From contig JBKEDB010000036.1 in assembly GCA_047975195.1 (NCBI GenBank), positions 15,538 through 79,537 of the forward strand: a stretch of 64,000 nt of DNA. Reading direction: 5' to 3'. The translations under genes and the position numbers were made by a program. Origin of the DNA: Cumulibacter sp047975195. GTDB taxonomy: Bacteria; Actinomycetota; Actinomycetes; Mycobacteriales; Antricoccaceae. The notes under the pieces are model-generated. The model was given only the letters and a program-made list of their open reading frames with translations, was not told the origin of the DNA and did not search any database. Numbering within the stretch: position 1 is the stretch's first letter; the number at the start of each line of letters is the position of its first letter. Shown piece by piece: positions 17,602 through 26,600 of this stretch.

Positions 17602-19524
17602 TCATTCTCCTTCTGAGGCTGCTCGATCGATCTGGATTGGTGCCGCGTCCCGGGGGCCGCGGATAGCGGAAAACCAGGTCACGACGTGGTGAGTAACTCC
17701 ATCAGCGTCCAGACCGAGATCGGTCAGGATCTGGGATCGGGATGCGTGCTCAGGGAACACGGACGGTACGCCGAGTTCCCGACACGGAACATCGATACCG
17801 GCCGCGCGCATCGCCTGCGAGATTCGGGAGCCGATGCCGCCGGAAACCAGGCCATCCTCCAGGGTGACCACGAGCCGGTATCGACCTAGTTCTTCTACGA
17901 GCGCCGGACTCACCGGAATGGCCCAGCGCGGATCGAACACGCTCACCCCGATCCCCTGGGCCGCCAGCCGCGCGGCAGCCTCAGCTGCCTCGTGCGCCAG
18001 CGAACCAATGGCTACGAGCGCGACATCGCGTCGCTCGGCCCGCACCAAGAGGTCATAACTGTCGGTGCGCTGCACGCTCGGTAGATCAGCCGGCAGCGCA
18101 CCCTTGTCCCACCGCAAGACGGTCGGACCGTCCTCGACATTCACCGCCTCGCACAACAACTCCCGCAATCGGCTGCCGTCGCGAGGCGCCCCGATCCTGA
18201 TGCCCGGAACACCGCCGAGCAAGGCCAGATCCCAGACACCGTTGTGACTAGGTCCGTCGCTGCCGGTGATCCCGGCACGATCCAGGCAGATCGTCACGGG
18301 CTGCTGATGTAACGCGATGTCCATCACCAGTTGATCGAAAGCGCGGTTCAGGAACGTCGAGTACAAGGCGACGACCGGATGCATACCACCCATCGCCAGG
18401 CCCGCAGCGGAGGTCAATGCGTGCTGTTCGGCAATCCCCACGTCAAAAGTGCGCCTCGGAAACCGCTCGGCGAACGCCGCTAGCCCCGTCGGGTGCAGCA
18501 TCGCTGCGGTGATCGCGACCAGGTCCTCGCGGGTGGAGCCCAGTTCGACCATCAAGTCCGAGAACGCGCCGGTCCAGGTCGCCCCCGACTTCGCGACCGA
18601 CTTACCGGTCTCGCGGTCGAATGCGGACACACCGTGCAGGCGGTCCTCCTCGTCGGTCTCCGCGGGCTCGTATCCGGCGCCCTTCCGGGTCACGCAGTGC
18701 ACGATGACCGGAGCACCAAAGTCCTTTGCCGGGCGCAACGCTCGCTCGACAGCGCCGATATCGTGCCCGTCGACCGGGCCGACGTACTTGAAGTCCAGGT
18801 CGGCGAACATGCCCTGCGGGGAGATCATGTCCTTGATCCCGGTCTTGACGCCGTGCAGCGCGTCGTACACGACCGGTCCGACGACCGGGGTGCCGCTGAT
18901 GCGCTCCTTCATCCGGCCCAGGGTCCGCTCGTAATTCGGCTTCAGCCGCAGCGCCGCTAACCGGCTGGCCAGCCCACCGATCGTCGGCGAGTAGGACCAC
19001 CCGTTGTCGTTCACGACAATCACGACGGGGCGGTCGCCCTCGGCGATGTTGTTCAGCGCCTCCCATGCCATACCGCCGGTCAGCGCGCCGTCGCCGATGA
19101 CACCGACGACGGGACGCGGGTCTGCGGCTATGTCGAATGCCTTGGACAGCCCGTCGATATACGACAGCGATGCCGAGGCATGCGAACTCTCAGACCAATC
19201 GTGCTCGGACTCGGCGCGGCTGGGGTATCCGGACAGACCACCACGTTGCTTGAGCGCGTCAAAGCCGCCCTGCCGGCCGGTCAGCATCTTGTGGACATAC
19301 GACTGATGGCCGGTATCCCACACGATCGGTTCACGCGGTGAGTCGAAGACGCGGTGCAACGCAATCGTGAGTTCGACAACGCCGAGATTCGGCCCGAGGT
19401 GACCACCCAACTTGGAGATCTTGGTGATCAGAAACTCGCGAATTTCCGCCGACAATTCGACGAGTTCTTCGCTCGTCAACTCGCGCAGGGCGGCGGGGCC
19501 GTTGATCCGAGTCAGCAGGCTCAC
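17602..19524 (-). CDS. dxs: 1-deoxy-D-xylulose-5-phosphate synthase
   Basis: This thiamine-diphosphate enzyme condenses pyruvate and glyceraldehyde 3-phosphate in the first step of the MEP isoprenoid pathway. Visible motifs are VWDTGHQSYVHKMLTGR, the TPP motif GDGALTGGMAWEALNN and the transketolase part VGIAEQHALTSAAGLA. GTG 19524 (MSLLTRINGP) matches the family start; ATG 19545 is in frame seven codons upstream, with AAAGGA between them. The length of 640 residues is normal. Downstream it is coupled to the OmpR-type regulator. In mycobacteria dxs follows rnd directly, whereas here 5 kb of regulatory genes intervene. Confidence 0.95.
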   Translation of the reverse strand: MSLLTRINGPAALRELTSEELVELSAEIREFLITKISKLGGHLGPNLGVVELTIALHRVFDSPREPIVWDTGHQSYVHKMLTGRQGGFDALKQRGGLSGYPSRAESEHDWSESSHASASLSYIDGLSKAFDIAADPRPVVGVIGDGALTGGMAWEALNNIAEGDRPVVIVVNDNGWSYSPTIGGLASRLAALRLKPNYERTLGRMKERISGTPVVGPVVYDALHGVKTGIKDMISPQGMFADLDFKYVGPVDGHDIGAVERALRPAKDFGAPVIVHCVTRKGAGYEPAETDEEDRLHGVSAFDRETGKSVAKSGATWTGAFSDLMVELGSTREDLVAITAAMLHPTGLAAFAERFPRRTFDVGIAEQHALTSAAGLAMGGMHPVVALYSTFLNRAFDQLVMDIALHQQPVTICLDRAGITGSDGPSHNGVWDLALLGGVPGIRIGAPRDGSRLRELLCEAVNVEDGPTVLRWDKGALPADLPSVQRTDSYDLLVRAERRDVALVAIGSLAHEAAEAAARLAAQGIGVSVFDPRWAIPVSPALVEELGRYRLVVTLEDGLVSGGIGSRISQAMRAAGIDVPCRELGVPSVFPEHASRSQILTDLGLDADGVTHHVVTWFSAIRGPRDAAPIQIDRAASEGE

Positions 19525-19597
19525 GTACCGACCATTCCTTTCCACCCGATTTCCGAGTTCCTCATCCTAGGCGAGGATACGCCGAGACGTCGGCCAA

Positions 19598-20812
19598 TCA
19601 GGCGACCTGACCGTGGTGCGCCGTAGGAAGCAGTAGCGCGACGCATTCGATGTGGTGCGTCATCGGGAACACGTCGAACGCGCGAAGTTCGGCCAGTCGC
19701 CACCCGTGCTCGGCGAAGAACCCGACGTCGCGGCCCAGGGCCGCCGGGTCGCACGCTACATAAACAACCGCACGCGGCTGCCTGGCGCACACAGCCGTGA
19801 CGAGATCCCGCTTTGCCCCCGCGCGCGGCGGGTCCAGGACGACGACGTCGATCGGGCCCGGGACGGCCGCGACCGTCTGCGCGGTGATCGCGGCGCGCTC
19901 GATGCTGCATTGCGGCAGGTCCGCCACATTGCGTTGACCGTCGCGGACCGCGCTCGCCGCGCCCTCGTAGCCAAGCACTCTACCGGTGGCGCCCACCGCC
20001 TCAGCCAACCCCGAGGTGAACAGACCGGCACCGCAGAACAGGTCGAGCACTGTCTCACCCGGCTGGACGGCGGCGTACTGCAGTACCGCGTCGGTGAGCG
20101 TGCGCGCGGCGCCCGCATGGACCTGCCAGAATCCACCGGGGTTGACCGTGAAGCGTCGAGTACCTACCTGGTGCCGCTGCGCGCCGCCAGCCACAGTGCG
20201 TCGGCGGCGGCGTTGATCGACGAGCGTCACAGCGCTTCGCGCGCCCGCACTTGTCTCCACCTCGATGCTGCGTGTGCCGGGACGAAAACGATCGCGCGCG
20301 ATCTGAACGTCGGCGCCAGGCGCCGCGATCGCGCAGCTCTCGATCTCGATGACCCGGTCGCTTCGGTGCGGATGCAGACCGACGACGTCTCCGGCAACGG
20401 CGTACTGCATGCGGGTGCGCCAGCCCAGCGGCGACGGCGCGACCTCTTCGACCTGGACCTCGACCTCTACCCCGGCAAGCCGTTCGAGCTGTTCGGCCAC
20501 GACGTCGCCCTTGAGACGGCGCGACGCGGCCGGATCTACATGCTGCCAATCACACCCACCGCAACCGCCAGGATGCGCATAGTCGCAGGACGGTTCGACC
20601 CGCTCGGCAGAGGCCTGCAGGACCCCGATCGCATCTGCTCGGCAGAATGAACCGCCGCGATCTTCGGTGACCTCCACCAGCACCCGTTCGCCAGGCAACG
20701 TGTGCCGTACGAACACGACTCGACCGAGGTGTCGCGCGACGCAATGTCCACCGTGGGCGACTCGCTCGACGTCGACTTCGAAGCGCTGTCCGTACCAGTT
20801 GGACTTAGTCAT
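19598..20812 (-). CDS. TrmA/RumA-family 23S rRNA or tRNA (uracil-5-)-methyltransferase
   Basis: The 404-residue SAM-dependent enzyme has an N-terminal TRAM RNA-binding domain, a Cys cluster CDYAHPGGCGGC that fits the RumA-type 4Fe-4S site, the SAM motif VLDLFCGAG, and VVVLDPPRAGA followed by the catalytic Cys in VYVACDPAAL. It should methylate C5 of a uridine in rRNA or tRNA; the exact target cannot be told from the sequence. The ATG overlaps the last eight bases of the upstream K+ transporter gene, so the two are cotranslated. Rv2689c has the same position in M. tuberculosis. Confidence 0.88.
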   Translation of the reverse strand: MTKSNWYGQRFEVDVERVAHGGHCVARHLGRVVFVRHTLPGERVLVEVTEDRGGSFCRADAIGVLQASAERVEPSCDYAHPGGCGGCDWQHVDPAASRRLKGDVVAEQLERLAGVEVEVQVEEVAPSPLGWRTRMQYAVAGDVVGLHPHRSDRVIEIESCAIAAPGADVQIARDRFRPGTRSIEVETSAGARSAVTLVDQRRRRRTVAGGAQRHQVGTRRFTVNPGGFWQVHAGAARTLTDAVLQYAAVQPGETVLDLFCGAGLFTSGLAEAVGATGRVLGYEGAASAVRDGQRNVADLPQCSIERAAITAQTVAAVPGPIDVVVLDPPRAGAKRDLVTAVCARQPRAVVYVACDPAALGRDVGFFAEHGWRLAELRAFDVFPMTHHIECVALLLPTAHHGQVA

Positions 20813-22835
20813 CGCGCACCTGAGCCATCGGGCGACCTGCGGAGTCGAATCCTTGCCGCAGGCTCCCCGGCCGAGCCCACAGCGGCTCCTCCGGGTTCAA
20901 GTGCTGCGCGGAATGCAGCTGCCACGGGACGCTGGTTGTCATCACATTAGGCATGAACAGCAGTCGACTCTTCAGGCGGTACGCACTGCGGTTGTGCAAC
21001 ACCTTCTCCCACCAGCGCCCCACGACGTACTCCGGGATGAAGATCATCACCAGATCGCGGGGCCCCTCCAGGCGTACCCGCTTGATGTAGTCGATGACCG
21101 GTTTGGTGATGTCCCGGAACGGAGATTCGAGCGTTACCAGTGGCATCTGGATGTCCAACTGATCCCACTTCTCCTGTAACTTGCGGGTCTCGGTGGCATC
21201 GACGCTGACCGTGAGCGCGACCAGCGTGTCCGGCCGCGTCGCTCGGGCGAACGCGAGCGCCCGCAGCGCAGGCTTGTGCACATTGGAGACCAACACGATG
21301 CTGTGCACCCTGCTCGGCAGCACCCGTCCTTCGTCGGGTTGCACGCGCAACTCCTCGGCGACGTGTCGATAATGCCGCCGGATTCCTTTCATCACGAGAA
21401 ACAGCGCCCCCATGGCCAATACCGCGATGTAGGCGCCGTGGGTGAACTTGGTCAGGATCACCACGACGAGGACGGTTGCCGTTGCGGCGAAACCGATCGT
21501 ATTAATCGCTCGTGAACGTCGCATCTGACGGCGTACGGCCGGGTCACGTTCGGTTCGTAGATGGCGCCGCCAATGTCGGATCATGCCGAACTGGCTGATC
21601 GTGAACGAGACGAATACCCCGACGATGTACAGCTGGATCAGCCGCGACACGTCGGCGTTGAAGGCGATCACCAGCACGATCGCTGCGCCAGTGAGCAAGA
21701 TGATGCCGTTGCTGAACGCCAACCGATCGCCACGTGCGTACAGCTGTCGCGGCAGGTATCGGTCTTTCGCGAGCACCGAACCCAACACGGGGAATCCGTT
21801 GAACGCAGTGTTCGCGGCCAGCACCAGGATGATGGTGGTGAGGAAGGTGACGACGTAGAAACCGATGCCGCGACCGAATACGGCCTCGGCCACCTGTGCG
21901 ACCACGGTGTTCTGGCCGGTGACCACCGTGCCGTCCGAGGCGATCAGGGTGCCCGACTCGGGATCTACTACCCGAACCCCCGTGGTCATCGCGAGCGTCG
22001 TCAGGGTCGCGAACATCGCGACAGCGATGACGCCCATCATCGCCAGCGTGGCGGCCGCATTCTTCGGCTTTGGCTTCTCGAACGCGGGCACGCCATTGGC
22101 GATCGCCTCGGTACCGGTCAGCGCCGTGCAGCCAGCCGCGAACGCGCGCAGCACCAGGAACACCAACAGCAGTCCCGTCGGCGACGGCTCGTCCGCGCGC
22201 ACCACGTACGACGCCGACTCTGCGGTGAGCTCGTCGCCGTTGAGACTGCGCACCAGCGCCCACACCCCCATACCCAGGATGGCGATGACGAACCCATACA
22301 CCGGGATCGCAAACGTGCGACCTGACTCCCTCGCTCCGCGCAGGTTGACGATCGCGATCAGCAGGATGAACCCGATCACGATCTCCAGCTTGTATGGGCG
22401 CAACGCGTTGAATGCGGACGTGAACTGATCGGCGCCAGAGGAAATCGACACAGCGACCGTCAGCACATAATCAACGGCGAGTGCGCTAGCGACCGTGAGG
22501 CCCGCGTTCTTGCCCACATTGACGGTCGCGACCTCATAGTCACCGCCGCCGCTGGGGTAGGCCCGAACATTCTGGCGGTACGACGCGACGACCACGGCCA
22601 TCACGAGGATGACTCCGGCCGCGGCCCACCACGTGAGGTGATAGAGCGCGAGTCCACCGATGGCCAGCACCAGCATGATCTCTTGCGTGGCGTATGCGAC
22701 CGAGGACATTGCGTCGCTGGCGAAAATCGGCAGCGCGAGACGTTTGGGTAATAGCGTGTCGCTTATCGCGTCACTGCGAAACGGTCTGCCCAGCAGTACC
22801 CGTTTCGCGATCGAACCAGCGTTAGGCACACGCAC
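20805..22835 (-). CDS. APC-superfamily transporter, KimA-like potassium importer
   Basis: The 676-residue protein has about twelve membrane helices and a C-terminal soluble region of about 170 residues resembling a universal-stress fold. From memory it aligns along its length with Bacillus subtilis KimA: FASDAMSSVAYATQEI, SSGADQFTSAF, CTALTGTEAIANGVPAF, DRLAFSNGI and the tail segment WWEKVLHNRSAYRLK. KimA is a proton-coupled K+ importer. The divergent neighbours encode two TrkA/RCK K+-regulatory proteins, which supports a potassium role. Many databases call this only an amino-acid permease. GTG 22835 or GTG 22829 may start it. There is too little upstream space for a ydaO riboswitch. Confidence 0.8.
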   Translation of the reverse strand: MRVPNAGSIAKRVLLGRPFRSDAISDTLLPKRLALPIFASDAMSSVAYATQEIMLVLAIGGLALYHLTWWAAAGVILVMAVVVASYRQNVRAYPSGGGDYEVATVNVGKNAGLTVASALAVDYVLTVAVSISSGADQFTSAFNALRPYKLEIVIGFILLIAIVNLRGARESGRTFAIPVYGFVIAILGMGVWALVRSLNGDELTAESASYVVRADEPSPTGLLLVFLVLRAFAAGCTALTGTEAIANGVPAFEKPKPKNAAATLAMMGVIAVAMFATLTTLAMTTGVRVVDPESGTLIASDGTVVTGQNTVVAQVAEAVFGRGIGFYVVTFLTTIILVLAANTAFNGFPVLGSVLAKDRYLPRQLYARGDRLAFSNGIILLTGAAIVLVIAFNADVSRLIQLYIVGVFVSFTISQFGMIRHWRRHLRTERDPAVRRQMRRSRAINTIGFAATATVLVVVILTKFTHGAYIAVLAMGALFLVMKGIRRHYRHVAEELRVQPDEGRVLPSRVHSIVLVSNVHKPALRALAFARATRPDTLVALTVSVDATETRKLQEKWDQLDIQMPLVTLESPFRDITKPVIDYIKRVRLEGPRDLVMIFIPEYVVGRWWEKVLHNRSAYRLKSRLLFMPNVMTTSVPWQLHSAQHLNPEEPLWARPGSLRQGFDSAGRPMAQVRDD

Positions 22836-22939
22836 ACAGTACTCGCGCCGCAGCCTTGGTTACGCCATCTGTATAGCGTGCGTTCGCACACGCGCTACCG
22901 TTACGTGAATTACCGCATCGGCGTTGATGGGAGCGTGGC

Positions 22940-23605
22940 GTGCACATCGTCATCATGGGCTGCGGCCGGGTGGGCACAGCCCTCGCGCGCAGGCTGGACG
23001 AACTCGGGCATTCGGTCGCCGTGATCGATCAGAATGCGGAGGCGTTCCGCAGGCTTGGTGGTCGGTTCCGCGGCGCTCAGATCAAAGGCAACGGGTACGA
23101 CCGTCGCACTCTCGCCGAGGCGGGGATCACGAAGGCAGATGCATTCGCTGCGGTGTCTTCCGGAGACAACTCCAACATCATTTCCGCACGCGTTGCCCGC
23201 GAGATATTCGGCGTCCGACACGTCGTTGCCCGTATCTACGATTCGAAGCGCGCCGAGGTATACGCACGGCTGGGCATCCCCACGGTCGCCACCGTCCCGT
23301 GGACCGCCGACCGGCTCTTCAGCGAACTTATGGCGCAGTCCAGCGAGCAGGTGTGGCGGGACCCGACCGGAGGCGTTGGGCTGTCCCGGATCGCGTTCGA
23401 CGATGGTTGGGTCGGGCGTCGGGTGATCGAGTTTGAAGACCAGACGAATGTCCGCGCGGCATTCATCACGCGATTCGGAAAGGCATTCGTGCCGACCCGA
23501 TCGACTGTTCTGCAGCATGAGGACACGCTCTATGGGCTGATCAACAACGAGAACCAGCGGCAGGCCCTTCAAGCCGCGCTGAGCGCACCGGAGGCAAACG
23601 AATAA
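22940..23605 (+). CDS. ceoB: TrkA/RCK potassium-uptake regulatory protein (CeoB-like)
   Basis: The 221-residue protein has a Rossmann RCK-N domain (VIMGCGRVGTALARRLDELG, with the nucleotide motif GCGRVG) and an RCK-C domain from about residue 135. TrkA proteins bind NAD(H) or adenine nucleotides on the cytoplasmic face and gate a K+ channel or carrier. GTG 22940 has GGGAG upstream. The stop overlaps the start of the next trkA gene as TAATG. No TrkH/TrkG channel gene is in the window, so the partner may be the KimA-like carrier or a distant channel. Confidence 0.9.
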   Translation: MHIVIMGCGRVGTALARRLDELGHSVAVIDQNAEAFRRLGGRFRGAQIKGNGYDRRTLAEAGITKADAFAAVSSGDNSNIISARVAREIFGVRHVVARIYDSKRAEVYARLGIPTVATVPWTADRLFSELMAQSSEQVWRDPTGGVGLSRIAFDDGWVGRRVIEFEDQTNVRAAFITRFGKAFVPTRSTVLQHEDTLYGLINNENQRQALQAALSAPEANE

Positions 23606-24273
23606 TGCGAGTGGCTATCGCCGGCGCCGGCGCGGTTGGACGCTCGATCGCGTTGGAGTTGACTGGATACGGGCACAAGGTCTTGCTGATCGAGCGCGAT
23701 GCATCACGTATCGATCCAGAACAAGTGCCGGACGCCGAATGGGTACATGCCGATGCCTGCGAACTATCGGTGCTCGAAGAGATCGAGGTGCAGCGCTGCC
23801 CCGTAGTGATCGCCGCGACCGGTGACGACAAGGTCAACCTTGTCGTGTCACTGCTCTCGAAGACCGAGTTCGGTGTCGGCCGCGTGGTCGCCCGAATCAA
23901 CGATCCAACAAACGAGTGGCTGTTCAACGAGGCGTGGGGCGTCGACATCGCGGTATCGACGCCGCGCGTGCTCGCCGCGCTGGTGGAAGAAGCGGTCACC
24001 GTCGGCGACCTGGTGCGCATCATGCGCTTCCGCTCGGGCGAGACGAATCTGGTCGAGATCACCCTCGGCTCCGATCATCCGCTGGTCGGCAGTGCGGTGC
24101 GCAGTTTGCAATTACCGCGCGACACGGCGCTGGTGACCATTCTGCGCGGCGATCGGGTGATCGTGCCCGTGCCGGACGAGCCCTTGGAAGCCGACGATGA
24201 ACTCCTCTTCGTGGCAAATGAATCGGCCGAGGATGACCTGCGAGCCCTGATGTCGCAGCGTCGACGCGCATAA
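23605..24273 (+). CDS. ceoC: TrkA/RCK potassium-uptake regulatory protein (CeoC-like)
   Basis: The 222-residue paralogue of the upstream gene has RCK-N with VAIAGAGAVGRSIALEL and a D/E-rich RCK-C domain ending in LEADDELLFVANE. It probably forms a hetero-oligomer with the CeoB-like protein. The start shares one base with the upstream stop (TAATG), so translation is coupled. The order trkA-trkA-DUF3159 matches Rv2691-Rv2692-Rv2693c. Confidence 0.9.
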   Translation: MRVAIAGAGAVGRSIALELTGYGHKVLLIERDASRIDPEQVPDAEWVHADACELSVLEEIEVQRCPVVIAATGDDKVNLVVSLLSKTEFGVGRVVARINDPTNEWLFNEAWGVDIAVSTPRVLAALVEEAVTVGDLVRIMRFRSGETNLVEITLGSDHPLVGSAVRSLQLPRDTALVTILRGDRVIVPVPDEPLEADDELLFVANESAEDDLRALMSQRRRA

Positions 24274-24286
24274 CGCGCACCGGGCG

Positions 24287-24985
24287 TTAGCGTTCGTTAC
24301 GGTCAGCGGCCGATCGGTTGGCGAGCGCGCCGAGCCTGGGCAGGCCTTTCTGGCCGGTCGCCTTGGACGCAATGAGGTAGGTCATCACGACAAGAACCGC
24401 GGTGAGTGGGTAGCCCATCGCGATGCGTACCGCCCCCAGTCCGGACGTACTATCGGAAAGGTAGAGCCAGCCTTCGATGATGAAACGCAGTACGAAAGCG
24501 CCGGCCCACGCTGCGGTGAGCCAACCGAAAATTCTGACCAGGTAACTGTTCTCGCGCCAGGACCCTTCAATGGGGCTGAAGAAGTTCCACACGTAGCCGG
24601 CCAGCGGCCGACGCAACGCAATAGTCACCAGCAACGCCAGCGCGACCACCGCCGAGCGGATGATCCCGAACAGGAAGAAGTCCTTCGCCTCACCGGTCTG
24701 CTTGGCGATGAAGATGCAGATCGCTAGCCCGATCAGTCCGGAGAAGGCCTGCTGGAGTCCTTTTCGAGTGACGAGCCGGATCCCGAACACCAGAACGCCA
24801 GCGGCGACTCCCGCCCAGATCGCCGGATTCAAGCCACCGATCGCGTTGGCGACGATGAATGCCAACGACGGCAGCGCGGCATCAACAAAGCCACGCCACC
24901 CGCCGAGGGACTCCAGCACCATGTCCCGGATGGTTGGGTCCTCTGTCGGCCCGTTCGCTGCGGGCACGGTGTCCTCGGATGTCAT
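24287..24985 (-). CDS. DUF3159 family membrane protein
   Basis: The protein of about 232 residues has at least five hydrophobic helices, such as AALPSLAFIVANAIGGLNPA and LQQAFSGLIGLAICIFIAKQ. It belongs to the actinobacterial DUF3159 family, whose function is unknown. ATG 24985 overlaps the stop of the OB-fold gene as ATGA, so the longer frame to 25006 is unlikely. It is the last gene of the DUF3710/OB/DUF3159 operon and converges with ceoC across 13 bases. Confidence 0.88.
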   Translation of the reverse strand: MTSEDTVPAANGPTEDPTIRDMVLESLGGWRGFVDAALPSLAFIVANAIGGLNPAIWAGVAAGVLVFGIRLVTRKGLQQAFSGLIGLAICIFIAKQTGEAKDFFLFGIIRSAVVALALLVTIALRRPLAGYVWNFFSPIEGSWRENSYLVRIFGWLTAAWAGAFVLRFIIEGWLYLSDSTSGLGAVRIAMGYPLTAVLVVMTYLIASKATGQKGLPRLGALANRSAADRNER

Positions 24986-25386
24986 CCGCGCTGAAGTTCG
25001 TACCACGGGTTATAAATGGTCCGCTCACCGTCACGCAGCGCGACCCGACCCTGGACTTTAACTGACCGCCCGGGCTCGATTCCCGGGATCCGCCGCCGCC
25101 CCAACCACACCAGTTGCAGGGCGCCGCTTCCGTCGTACAGTTCGGCGGTCAACGCGGGCGCGTTCTCACTCGGGGTGTAGATCACCGATCGCAGCCGGCC
25201 TGCGGCAAGCACCCGCTCCCCGGGTTCGGCTCGTGAGCAGGAACACGCGCCCTGCCGTGCGCTGTTGAGCGCCAGAACTTCCGCGTCAAGTTCGTCGTCA
25301 TCGCTGGTGATCCGCCGCAACAACTTTGCGATGAACGAACGCGGTTTCGCGTTGTGCCGCGAATTGGTCGATACCGAACTCGTCAT
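24982..25386 (-). CDS. OB-fold nucleic-acid-binding domain protein
   Basis: The 134-residue protein has a polar start followed by a single OB fold: VLAAGRLRSVIYTP, TAELYDGSGALQLVWLGRR, and KVQGRVALRDGERTIYNPWY. This shape is typical of small single-stranded nucleic-acid binders and RecG-like wedge domains. Its function is not established. It overlaps both neighbours by ATGA junctions, so DUF3710, the OB protein and DUF3159 form one translationally coupled unit. Rv2694c is the positional equivalent in M. tuberculosis. Confidence 0.87.
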   Translation of the reverse strand: MTSSVSTNSRHNAKPRSFIAKLLRRITSDDDELDAEVLALNSARQGACSCSRAEPGERVLAAGRLRSVIYTPSENAPALTAELYDGSGALQLVWLGRRRIPGIEPGRSVKVQGRVALRDGERTIYNPWYELQRG

Positions 25387-26108
25387 GTGTCACCAGCTTG
25401 CTGACCGGTCGCCTGTCCCGACTTCTGCGCGGCAGCCCTGGCCTGCGCCTGGGCAACCGCCTTGGCCCGCGCGTCAGCGGACGCCTGTTCGACCTGGGCC
25501 GCCAGCGCGGCAGGCAATCGCAATGTGATGGGCTCGCGCACCGGTTTCGGGTCGGTACCGCGGTCGACGACGATGCCTCGGAACACGTCGAGGAACGGCG
25601 CGCAGGCCTCCTCGTCGTGGGCTGCGCCGCCGGCGATCAACGCGCGCAGGAACCACCGCGGGCCGTCGACTCCGATAAACCGAGCGGCTTGCTTACCATT
25701 CGGCGTCTTCAGCGTCGCGATCAGCGTCGGACCGAACTCGTCCTCGCGTTCACTCACCTCACCGCCGCTGCGTTCGATCTCGGCGACAATGTCACCGCGG
25801 ATCATCTCCCATGCGCCGCCCGAGCGGGGCGCAGCAAACACGCCGAGCTGCATGATCGTGCCGGCGCGCAACAACGACACTCCGTTCAGCTCGCCGGACT
25901 TCGCCATTTCCAGGCGGACTTCGAACCCTGGGGTGACCTTAATTTTGAGCGCGCCAAAGTCCATGTAGGACCCGAGTTCGCCAGGCGCGTCGACGATGTC
26001 GTACGGCCCAGCGGTCACCTCGTCCGTGACGGACTCATGCGCGGTGACCTCGGGCGGAACGCCACGCTCACGCAACGCGCGGTCGATCTTGTTTCGACGT
26101 CCGAACAT
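25383..26108 (-). CDS. DUF3710 family protein
   Basis: The protein of 241 residues starts MFGRRNKIDRA, which is the usual DUF3710 start; the open frame up to 26198 has no family sequence. Conserved parts are YMDFGALKIKVTPGFEVRLE, LGVFAAPRSGGAWEMIR and GPRWFLRALIAG. The C-terminal 40 residues are rich in Ala, Gln and Lys and are probably disordered. The function is unknown. The gene follows dut by 28 bases in the same direction and overlaps the OB-fold gene as ATGA. Confidence 0.88.
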   Translation of the reverse strand: MFGRRNKIDRALRERGVPPEVTAHESVTDEVTAGPYDIVDAPGELGSYMDFGALKIKVTPGFEVRLEMAKSGELNGVSLLRAGTIMQLGVFAAPRSGGAWEMIRGDIVAEIERSGGEVSEREDEFGPTLIATLKTPNGKQAARFIGVDGPRWFLRALIAGGAAHDEEACAPFLDVFRGIVVDRGTDPKPVREPITLRLPAALAAQVEQASADARAKAVAQAQARAAAQKSGQATGQQAGDT

Positions 26109-26136
26109 TTTCGCCAAGGTGCTCCTGTCGTGGTGG

Positions 26137-26577
26137 TCAGCGGCCGGTCGAGCCGTGACCGGCCTCTGCGCGGTCCGTGTCGTCGAGTACATCGACAACC
26201 TCGAAGCGAACTCGTTCTACCCGCTGCACCAGCAGTTGGGCGGCTCGCTCCCCCTGCTTCAAGGTTACGGCGTGCACGGGGTCGGTGTTGATGAGGTTGA
26301 GCATGATTTCGCCGCGGTAGCCGGCGTCGATGACACCCGGCGCGTTCACGATACTCAGCCCATGGCGGTGCGCGAGTCCGGAGCGCGGATGCACGAGCCC
26401 TACGAACCCGTCCGGAAGCGCCAGCGCGAGTCCCGTGCCGACCAGTGCGCGTTGGCCCGGTGCCAGGGTGACGTCTGTGCGCACGCGCAGGTCGGCTCCC
26501 GCATCTGAGGAATGCGCGTAACTCGGCGGTGTGGCGCGCTCATCAAGTAATCGGATTGGCACTCGCAGTTCGGACAC
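26137..26577 (-). CDS. dut: Deoxyuridine 5'-triphosphate nucleotidohydrolase (dUTPase)
   Basis: The trimeric enzyme hydrolyses dUTP to dUMP, keeping uracil out of DNA and feeding thymidylate synthesis. The five family motifs are visible: SDAGADLRV, HPRSGLAHRHG, GVIDAGYRGEIM, LKQGERAAQLL and the C-terminal GHGSTGR arm. GTG 26577 was chosen over ATG 26616 because the longer frame would run across the divergent DUF3093 start, and because a -10-like TAGCCT lies exactly seven bases upstream (leaderless). It heads the dut-DUF3710-OB-DUF3159 group. Confidence 0.93.
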   Translation of the reverse strand: MSELRVPIRLLDERATPPSYAHSSDAGADLRVRTDVTLAPGQRALVGTGLALALPDGFVGLVHPRSGLAHRHGLSIVNAPGVIDAGYRGEIMLNLINTDPVHAVTLKQGERAAQLLVQRVERVRFEVVDVLDDTDRAEAGHGSTGR

Positions 26578-26584
26578 CCGACGG

Positions 26585-26594
26585 AGGCTACCCT
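26585..26594. promoter_or_regulatory. Overlapping divergent -10 elements for dut and DUF3093
   Basis: On the minus strand TAGCCT (26590-26585) lies seven bases before the dut GTG. On the plus strand TACCCT (26589-26594) lies six bases before the DUF3093 ATG. The two share the TA at 26589-26590, and only 23 bases separate the two start codons. Both transcripts would be leaderless. Confidence 0.6.
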
Positions 26595-26600
26595 TGACCA

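Noticed and set aside
22836..22939. Possible ydaO (c-di-AMP) riboswitch before the KimA-like gene
   Set aside because: The divergent gap is only about 100 bases and contains just the inverted repeat TAGCG...CGCTA (22874-22897) around GTGCGTTCGCAC, far short of a riboswitch.
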